Source of the DNA: Oncomelania hupensis
Lineage: Eukaryota > Mollusca > Gastropoda > Littorinimorpha > Pomatiopsidae
Direction of reading: 5' to 3'
Assembly (NCBI GenBank): GCA_036898135.1
Contig: CM072523.1
Span: 186,001 to 250,000, forward strand
Length of the DNA stretch: 64,000 nt
Made by a program: the position numbers and the translations under genes. Shown piece by piece: positions 56,776 to 64,000 of this stretch (the stretch's first letter is position 1; every line of letters starts with the position of its first letter). The notes under the pieces are model-generated. The model was not told the origin of the DNA. It was given only the letters and a program-made list of their open reading frames with translations, and made no database searches.

Positions 56776-57179
56776 GTAACCCAAAGTTCTGTGTTTAACT
56801 CCAACACTGCACTGGGCATTCACATCGTACACGGCACTAGTCCAACCATTAACTCAAGAATTTGTTTCGGGGTCGTCTTCAAAATTCAACGGTTAGTGGT
56901 GAATCACGTATGCAGCAAAACAAGGGCACCCGTGGCTTATGGGAAGGGTCGATCTGATGTCTGTGTAAACGCTAACTGACTGGGTGACAACCAAACACTT
57001 CTTCGTCGTAGAAATGGGTGCTCGTTTTGGCAAAACGTTTGGTCAGCTCTGACAAACGTTCTTGTGAGCGTGTTGAACATATGAAGTGACGAATATATTT
57101 GACTGAAGATACTTGTGAAAATGTTAATCCTGTGTTATGAAGGTGAAGTTTAGGATTAATTGTAGAATATTATATTTCT
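56776..57179. other. non-coding stretch without recognisable features
   Basis: No gene or repeat was recognised. Confidence 0.55.
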
Positions 57180-57809
57180 CAAAACACACAGCTTCAAATA
57201 TTTAGGAGCCATTGTGTCAGACAATGGGTCTCGACAGGAAGTCCTCTCCAGGATCGCACAAACAACTGCTGCCCTGACAAGGTTGAAGCCCATTTGGAAA
57301 GGCAGAACCATCAGTCTACATTCCAAAGTAAGACTGCTGCGCTCTCTGGTCATCTCCATCTTCCTATATGCTTGCGAAGCATGGACCCTCACAGCAGATC
57401 TCCAACGAAGAATACAAAGCATGGAGATGAGGTGCTACAGAAGACTTCTGTGCATTTCCTATACCCAACACATCACCAACGACGAAGTCCGACAGACCAT
57501 CACACAAGCCATTGGACAACACGATGACCTGCTCACAGTGGTGAAGAAACGGAAACTCCGATGGTATGGCCACGTCACCAGATCATCAGGCCTTGCAAAG
57601 ACCATTCTGCAAGGCACAGTGCAAGGAGGTAGAAGAAGGGGGAGACCGAAAAAGAGGTGGGAGGACAACATTCGAGAATGGACTGGTTTGACACTGAGCG
57701 AAGCCATGAGGGCTGCTGAGGACAGAGAAAGATGGAGTATGCTGGTTAAGCGATCATCTGTGGTGCCCCTACGACCTTCGGGTTATGGGACAGGATAGGA
57801 TTGGATAGG
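57180..57809 (+). pseudogene. RTE-like LINE 3' fragment (copy D)
   Basis: ATTATATTTCT flanks it (57169-57179 and 57810-57820), an 11-bp target duplication. From 57190 the frame is open for about 200 codons: FKYLGAIVSDNGSRQEVLS, TRLKPIWKGRTISLHSK, FLYACEAWTLTADLQRR, KLRWYGHVTRSSGLAKTILQ, GGRRRGRPKKRWEDNIREWT, closing after PLRPSGYGTG. This is the C-terminal region after the RT domain, without frameshifts. The 3' end is GGATAGGATTGGATAGG. It is the least damaged copy of this region in the window but lacks the catalytic domains. Confidence 0.9.
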
Positions 57810-57820
57810 ATTATATTTCT

Positions 57821-58245
57821 ATTTAGTTCAGTTCAACTTTGTAGGTTCGCTATTCTAATCCCGTCGTCATGCATGCATAAAGTTATTTAGAAGACAGAAA
57901 AGATCAAATATAAAAGCGTGAATGTATGTAAATAAAGATCTGTAAGCAACACTTGCTCTCCGTTCACACTTCAAATAAACAAACAAGTTGGAATACATTT
58001 TCAAAATTGGTGGTCAACTATTAACAAAATAAAGAATTAATAAAAAGAAATTAATATTAGTTTTGATTGCCTATGTAAACAACAACCAGGCAAAACAAAC
58101 CCATGATTCACATAATTCTCACTTTAAGTCTCAACTGCAGAATAGGGTCTTAGCTTTCCTATGTCAAACAATGACAGGTTACAATACTCTCAATTGATGA
58201 CTTCATGCGGTCCTTGACTCCTCATAGGCGTTGCAAAACATCAAT
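57821..58245. other. AT-rich non-coding stretch
   Basis: No gene or array was recognised. Confidence 0.6.
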
Positions 58246-58251
58246 CAAGAC

Positions 58252-58310
<59 letters not shown>
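58246..58310. repeat. (GAT)n microsatellite
   Basis: A pure GAT run of about 64 bases. Positions 58311-58890 hold no recognisable gene. Confidence 0.95.
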
Positions 58311-58889
58311 CAACACTGTGGGCCACCGAGTCGCTGGTGTCACACAGACAAACCTTGCTCTCGTCAGTAGATCAATGCTCTCCATGGAAGCCAGTCCTAC
58401 CAGATCCAGATCCAGATCCAGCTAGGCATACATCCCCGTTTATGAGCAATCAGTCCCCGTGGAAGCCGCACTCAAAAGGTGCACAATAAATCCCCACAAA
58501 AGGCCTTCGTTTTCCTCCTGTAACTTCCCAAAAGTTATTCTTTTTAACTATGCATTACAATGTGTATTTTTAGCCTAAGCTATGAGATCTGCTTCGGTTG
58601 GTGGTGTGGTAGCGTCTAACTAAAACCCACTCACTTTGTAATAATAGGGAGATTTTGTAAGGAAAAAGATTTAGGAATAACTTTTGACGGTATGCTTAGT
58701 TTTCATATACACATTAACAATTGTGTTAACAAAGTGAACTAAATGATTAAAGAGAACTTTTAATTTCCTTGATAAGGATACATTAAGCACATTATATAAG
58801 GCATTAATTCGACCTCACTTAGAGTAAGCGAATGTTTGTGGTGTCCAATGCTCAAGAGGCTGTCAAAAATGATTGAAAGAGTTCTGCTA

Positions 58890-58893
58890 CTAT

Positions 58894-58955
<62 letters not shown>

Positions 58956-58970
58956 ATACTACTACTACCA
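58890..58970. repeat. (CTA)n microsatellite
   Basis: CTA/ACT run with few interruptions. Confidence 0.95.
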
Positions 58971-59079
58971 AAGGATATAGTCTTTCTAAATACAGTGAAC
59001 TCAAAACCCTTACAATAAAACAAATAGCTAAACTATAGTTTGTTTCAAACCATACTACTAAAGTCACTACTTAACAGAC

Positions 59080-59160
59080 TTAACGTGGTCCTGATTCGGC
59101 TCTTAGCAGTCCGCTGGACCCTATAAACATTGACTATCTATCTATGTATCTAACTAACAG
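59080..59160 (+). repeat. SINE-like interspersed repeat, 3' fragment (copy 4)
   Basis: TGGTCCTGATTCGGCTC, then CAGTCCGCTGGACCCTATAA, followed by an ATCT/AACTA tail. This is the 3' end of the family at 18160, 38941 and 42390. Positions 59161-59664 are AT-rich without features. Confidence 0.6.
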
Positions 59161-59664
59161 ACGAAACTTTGCTTTATTCATTGCATTGAATTGATATATT
59201 ACCCTATCTTAGGACAAAAGAAACACACTCATGGGGTTTATGCATTTTTTTTGTCTTACCTTTATTCCTTTTTGGTTTGCAATATAAAAATTATTGTATA
59301 ACTTTAATTTCTTTATGGATTGCAATATAAAAATTATGGTATTGTATATTCCTGTTTTATTTGACAGTTAATCATTTGAAATTACATCGTAGCATTTCCA
59401 AATTTATTAACAGTTCCGATCAATTCATTAAAGATCTAATTCATACGCTCGAACTAGAAGAAGGCTTGAAACAAATGCTTTACAAATCCTGCTGAATATA
59501 GAAATAATATTTTGCTTTGTGGATTGGGATAATATATACTTCTATGTGTAAGCTATATATACAGAATTTATTTCACGGGCATCAAAAAGTTTATTTTGCT
59601 TTGCCAAAACGCGCCCCAACTTTTAGTTCTTGCGACTAGCTTGGAGTAATAGTTCTGGAGTGTC

Positions 59665-59900
59665 TTGTCTACCTGAATTCAGAGCATCAGGGCACTTACA
59701 AAGAGTACACAGATTTCAGAGTATCGGGTCACTTAAAAAGAGTACACAGAATTCAGAGTATCAGGGCACTTACAAAGAGTATACCAAATTCCGGGTACCA
59801 GAACTCTATCAAAGAGAGCGCTGCATTCAGAGTATTGGGAAGTTTAGAAAGAGTGCATTGCATTCAGAGTATCAGGAAGTTTACACAGAGTGCATTGCAT
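59665..59900 (+). repeat. about 36-bp minisatellite (6 units)
   Basis: Units contain TTCAGAGTATCAGGGCACTT and ACAAAGAGTACACAGA. The last units are diverged (GGAAGTTTAGAAAGAGTGCA). Confidence 0.88.
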
Positions 59901-59936
59901 AGGGAATACTGTGACATAACAGGAAGAGGAATACCT

Positions 59937-60512
59937 TCTATCCTATCCCAACCCGTAACTCGAAGGTCGTTGGGGCACCACAAATGATAGTTTAACCAGC
60001 GTACGCCCTCTTTTTCTTTTTCCAGCCACCCCAACGGTCTCGCCCAGTGTCAGTCTATTCTTGAATGTTGTCCTCCCACCCCCTTTTCTGTCTCCCTCTT
60101 CTTCAGCCTCCTTGCACCGTGTCTTTGCAAGGCCTGATGCACTGGTGACGTGCCATACCATCGGAGTTTCCGTTTCTTCGCCACAGTGACCATGTCATCG
60201 AGTTGTCCATTTGCTTGTGTGATGGTCTGTCGGATTTCGTTGTTGGTGATGTGCTGGGTATAGGAAATGCCCAGAAGTGTTCTGTAGCACCTCATCTCCA
60301 TGCTGTGTATTCTTCGTTAAAGATCTGCTGTGAGGGTCCATGTTTCGCAAGCGTACAGGAAGATGGAGATGACAAGAGAGCGCAGCAGCCTTACCCTGGA
60401 ATGTAGACTGATGTCCTGTATTTCCAAATGGGCTTCAACCTTGTCAGGGCAGCAGTGGTTTGTGTGATCCTGGAGAGGATTTCCTGTCGGGATCCATTGT
60501 CTGATACAATGG
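59937..60512 (-). pseudogene. RTE-like LINE 3' fragment (copy E)
   Basis: Minus-strand pieces hold IVSDNGSRQEILSRITQTTA, TRLKPIWKYRT, MEMRCYRTLLGISYTQHITN, DDMVTVAKKRKLRWYGT and VVPQRPSSYGLG, separated by frameshifts. The right boundary is near 60512, where similarity to the other copies stops. No target duplication was confirmed. Dead copy. Confidence 0.82.
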
Positions 60513-61180
60513 CTTCTGTGCCAGCTTGCAAGCAGGAGTTTACTTTGGTCTTGTTTGTTGTCAAGGATTCCAAATTCATATCTTTTGTTATGATTCCTTT
60601 AAAGTGTATATAGTTGCGTGTGTATTATTGCTGTTTAATTTATCTTCCTCTCTGATTCTCTATACTTATTTTTGTTTCTTTCTCATCTCTTTCTCATTTT
60701 CTCTCTCCCCCTCTCTCTCTCTCTTTCTTTCTCTTACTGCCCTGTATCTCCGTTTATCCCCTCCTTCTTCCACCTCATCGTTTTCATTTTTCTCTAGGCA
60801 CCCTTGCCATCCAGTTCGAGGATATGCGTCTGTGTAGCGCATGCATTTTGCGCACAGTGCACGGATTAACAACCTTTTGACGATCCCGAGGTTGGGTGAA
60901 GTTTTGCGTGCATTTTGCGTGCAGCTTGTTTTCACGTTACTTGTTTTGTTCTGTGAGATCTGATCTCATGTATAGTTTTGTATTTAGGGCTGTTTTTGTT
61001 TAGTTGGCCCGTGACAATTGTAAGAGCTATTTCTATTTCCTCTCGCATTTTGAGAAACCAAAAGGTCAGTTATGAATTGATTGCATTTATGTAGTATGCT
61101 TCTAGAATGTGAATGTCTCGTTCCGATTCTATTTTGTTCTCTAGATTTCCTTTATGTCATTCTCCTTTGTGTATTTTTCT
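60513..61180. other. non-coding stretch, pyrimidine-rich in part
   Basis: CT-rich at 60640-60735. A tandem-like pair GCGTGCATTTTGCG lies at about 60840-60925. No gene was recognised. Confidence 0.55.
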
Positions 61181-62230
61181 GCTCTTTCTCTCCCTCTCTT
61201 CCTTCCTTTCTCTCCCTCTCTTTCTTTCTCTCCCTTTCTTCCTTTCTCTCCCTCTTTCTTCCTTTCTCCTCCTCTCTTCCTTCCTTTCTCTCCCTCTCTT
61301 CCTTACTTTCTCTCCCTCCCTTCCTTTCTCTTCCTTTCTCTCCCTCTTTCTTCCTTTCTCTCCCTCTTTCTTCCTTTCTCTCCCTCTTTCTTCCTTTCTC
61401 CCCCTCTCTTCCTTCCTTTTTTTTCCTCCCTTCCTTTCTCTCCCTCTCTTTCTTCCTTTCTCTCCCTCTCTTCCTTCCTTTCTTTCCCTCTCTTCCTTTC
61501 TCTCCCTCTTTCTTCCTTTCTATCCCTCTTTCTTCCTTTCTCTCTCTCTTTCTTCCTTTCTCCCCCTCTCTTCCTTCCATTTTTCCTCCCTTCCTTTCTC
61601 TCCCTCTCTTCCTTCCTTTCTCTCCCTCTCTTTTTTCCTTTCTCTCCCTCTCTTCCTTCCTTTCTCTCCCTCTCTTCCTTTCTCTCCCTCTTTCTTCCTT
61701 TCTATCCCTCTTTCTTCCTTTCTCTCTCTCTTTCTTCCTTTCTCCCCCTCTCTTCCTTCCATTTTTTCCTCCCTTCCTTTCTCTCCCTCTCTTTTTTCCT
61801 TTCTCTCCCTCTCTTCCTTCCTTTCTCTCCCTCTCTTCCTTTCTCTCCCTCTCTTCCTTTCTCTCCCTCTCTTCCTTCCTTTCTCTCCCTCTCTTTCTTC
61901 CTTTCTCTCCCTCTCTTCCTTTCTCTCCCTCTCTTTTTTCCTTTCCCCCTCTCTTCCTTCCTTTCTCTCCCTCTCTTCCTTTCTCTCCCTCTCTTTTTTC
62001 CTTTCTCTTCCTCTCTTCCTTCCTTTCTCTCCCTCTCTTTTTTCCTTTCTCTCCCTCTCTTCCTTTCTCTCCCTCTCTTCCTTTCTCTCCCTCTCTTCCA
62101 TTCCTTTCCTCTCCTTCCACCTTTCCCTCCCTCTCTTCCTTCTTTTCTCTCCCTCTCTTCCTTTCCCTTCCTCTCCTTTCACCTTTCCCTCCCTCTCTTC
62201 CTTCTTTTCTCTCCCTCTCTTCATTCCTTT
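61181..62230 (+). repeat. polypyrimidine minisatellite (CTTCCTTTCTCTCCCTCT)
   Basis: More than 1 kb of nearly pure C/T on the plus strand, built from units of about 14-22 bp. Because stop codons need purines, all plus-strand frames stay open and the minus strand is Arg/Glu/Lys-rich; none is a gene. It interrupts or adjoins a LINE relic at its right end. Confidence 0.97.
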
Positions 62231-62490
62231 CCCTTTTAGAAAAGGTGGATATCTGGGTGCTAGAGAGATGTGGATGTGTAATGGAAAGACGATGCCTGTT
62301 GTGAATGCCTATAAGTACCTTGTTGTTTTATTATTCTTGTACACACCCTTCCAAAGGGGCGATGCCCTGAACTTCTGGAATATTATGATTCGTATTCGTA
62401 CTAACTCTATAGGTGCGCAGAGATGCTCAAGGCGGCCTTGTTATACAGGGTGCCCAGAGTGAGATAATAAAGTTATCTTGTATCTTGTAG
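62231..62490 (+). pseudogene. LINE reverse-transcriptase relic and 3' tail
   Basis: Just after the polypyrimidine tract the plus strand reads FRKGGYLGAREMWMCNGKT then MPVVNAYKYL, a pattern seen just after the RT catalytic domain in several animal LINEs (KGG then a YKYLG-like motif). Coding similarity ends after about 40 codons. A LINE-type 3' end, AATAAAGTTATCTTGTATCT with a second CTTGTA, follows at 62467-62490. The two parts may belong to different elements. Confidence 0.45.
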
Positions 62491-62689
62491 ATACTGTAGC
62501 GCTTTAGGCCCCTTGCAAATTCAATAACACTCCTTCTAGAGCCCATCCCTTAAAAGTTGTCATTTTTATTCACAACCCATTTATGCATGTATCCACCAAA
62601 CACGGAAAGGATGTGTCCACGCGTTGTGGACAGGTGACTGTTTGAATGAGATGACTATCACCGTAGCCCTGACGTTTGTGACTGTGATG

Positions 62690-62735
62690 GTGGTGGTAGT
62701 AGTAGTAGAAGTAGTAGTAGCAGTAGTAGTAGCAT
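62690..62735. repeat. (AGT)n tract
   Basis: GTAGTAGTAG repeats with interruptions. Positions 62491-62689 show nothing recognisable. Confidence 0.85.
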
Positions 62736-62744
62736 CCAACAAGG

Positions 62745-62870
62745 AAGTTAATTCATTAATGTACAATCTGTTATTTAATATTGTTGCATTAATTTCCAGC
62801 ACAGGCTAATCCAAAAAGGAAGCAAATTCATTAATTTACATTCTTTTATTTATTATTGTTGCTACAATAC
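62745..62870 (+). repeat. tandem pair of about 67 bp
   Basis: AAGGAAGTTAATTCATTAAT and AAGGAAGCAAATTCATTAAT begin two consecutive copies that both continue with TTATTTA(A/T)TATTGTTGC. Confidence 0.75.
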
Positions 62871-62904
62871 ACTAACCTACTACTCTAAAAAGGACCACTA
62901 TGAT

Positions 62905-64000
62905 ATCCATCTCTCAGCTTCTCTCCCCTCTCTCAGCCTCTCTCCACTCTCTCAGCCTCTCTCTGCTCTCTCAGCCTCTCTCAGCCTCTCTCCTCTCTCT
63001 CAGCCTCTCTCCCCTCTCTCAGCCTCTCTCTCCTCTCTCAGCCTCTCTCCCCTCTCTCAGCCTCTCTCCCCTCTCTCAGCCTCTGTCCTCTCTCAGCCTC
63101 TCTCCCCTCTCTCAGCCTCTCAGCCTCTCTCCCATCTCTCAGCCTCTCTCCCATCTCTCAGCCTCTCTCCCCTCTCTCAGCCTCTCTCAGTCTCTCTCCC
63201 CTCTCTCAACCTCTCTCCCCTCTATCAGTCTCTCTCAGCCTCTCTCAGCCTCTCTCCCCTCTTTCAGCCTCTCTCAGCCTCTCTCCCCTCTTTCAGCCTC
63301 TCTCAGTCTCTCTCCCCTCTCTCAACCTCTCTCCCCTCTATCAGTCTCTCTCAGCCTCTCTCAGCCTCTCTCCCCTCTTTCAGCCTCTCTCAGCCTCTCT
63401 CCCCTCTCTCCCTTCTCTCAGCCTCTCTCCCCTCTCTCAGCCTCTCTCCCCTCTCTCAGCCTCTCTCCCCTCTCTCCCTTCTCTCAGCCTCTCTCCCCTC
63501 TCTCCCTTCTCTCAGCCTCTCTCCCCTCTCTCCCTTCTCTCTGCCTCTCTCAGCCTCTCTCAGCCTCTCTCCCTTCTCTCAGCCTCTCTCCCCTCTCTCC
63601 CTTCTCTCAGCCTCTCTCCCCTCTCTCAGCCTCTCTCCCCTCTCTCAGCCTCTCTCCCCTCTCTCAGCCTTTCTCAGCCTCTCTCAGCCACTCTCCCCTC
63701 TCTCCCCTCTCTCAGCTTCTCTCCCCTCTCTCAGCCTCCCTCCCCTCTCTTAGCCTCTCTCCTCTCTCTCAGCCTCTCTCCCCTCTCTCATCCTCTCTCC
63801 TCTCTCCCCTCTCTCAGCCTCTCTCCTCTCTCTCAGCCTCTCTCCTCTCTCTCAGCCTCTCTCCCCTCTCTCTCTCAGCTTCTCTCCCATCTCTTAGCCT
63901 CTCTCCCCTCTCTCAGCCTCTCTGTCTCTCACTCCTCTCTCAGCCTCTCTCCTCTCTCTCAGCCTTTCTCAGCCTTTCTCCCCTCTCTCAGCTTCTCTCC
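62905..64000 (+). repeat. polypyrimidine-rich minisatellite (CTCTCTCAGCCTCTCTCCC)
   Basis: Units of about 18-30 bp made from CTCTCAGCC and TCTCTCCC continue to the window end. Almost the only purines are the AG of CAGCC. No coding. Confidence 0.96.

Noticed and set aside
61081..62462. Very long reading frames (up to 449 codons) rich in Ser/Phe/Leu/Pro, and Arg/Glu/Lys frames on the other strand
   Set aside because: They arise because a polypyrimidine repeat has no stop codons. Only the last 40 codons at the right end resemble a LINE.

Overview
The window is repeat-rich nuclear DNA from an animal, most likely a mollusc (perhaps a gastropod). The evidence is spliced exons with GT/AG boundaries, several non-LTR retrotransposon groups (CR1/L2-like, RTE-like, Rex1-like), Tc1-, pogo-, hAT- and piggyBac-like DNA transposons, and more than a dozen tandem arrays. 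Nothing looks prokaryotic, and most open frames longer than 100 codons in the low-complexity tracts are artefacts. The species assignment is inference.

One host gene is readable, on the minus strand. It has five coding exons between 44755 (ATG) and 21307 (TAA), whose splice phases join into one 291-residue reading frame. It encodes an N-terminal CARD (death-fold) domain split over exons 1 and 2, a Gly/Pro/Tyr-rich linker (exon 3), and a charged helical, probably coiled-coil, segment ending in a short conserved-looking tail (exons 4 and 5). Its introns are filled with satellites, SINE-like copies, an RTE element carrying a nested Rex1-like element, and a probable solo LTR. The terminal exon appears twice because 19849-26249 and 26750-33202 are near-identical and meet at a 500-N gap. 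This is best explained as two overlapping contig ends that were not merged.

Layout. 1-2.9 kb: an LTR-like module, a LINE 3' end and two THAP-like fragments. 2.9-9.9 kb: a nearly intact CR1/L2-type LINE (ORF1 with an SGNH esterase, ORF2 with endonuclease and reverse transcriptase). 10.2-12.4 kb: two non-autonomous DNA transposons. 15.6-21.1 kb: three related 35-bp satellite families, the first interrupted by a hAT-like element that itself carries a piggyBac-like element and a 64-bp foldback insert. 21.1-33.2 kb: the duplicated block with the terminal exon, minisatellites and an RTE copy. 33.7-37.0 kb: the Rex1-like LINE inside the RTE copy. 37.4-41.1 kb: a 78-bp satellite split by an LTR-like insert. 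41.1-44.8 kb: exons 4 to 1 of the CARD gene. 44.9-64 kb: minisatellites, RTE fragments, a 5S-rRNA-derived SINE, a Tc1-like transposon with one stop codon, a 49-bp satellite, a 25-bp array and two long polypyrimidine tracts.

No cooperating gene system is visible beyond the self-contained transposons. The most informative items are the CARD gene, the layered insertions, the shared 35-bp satellite ancestry, and the assembly duplication.
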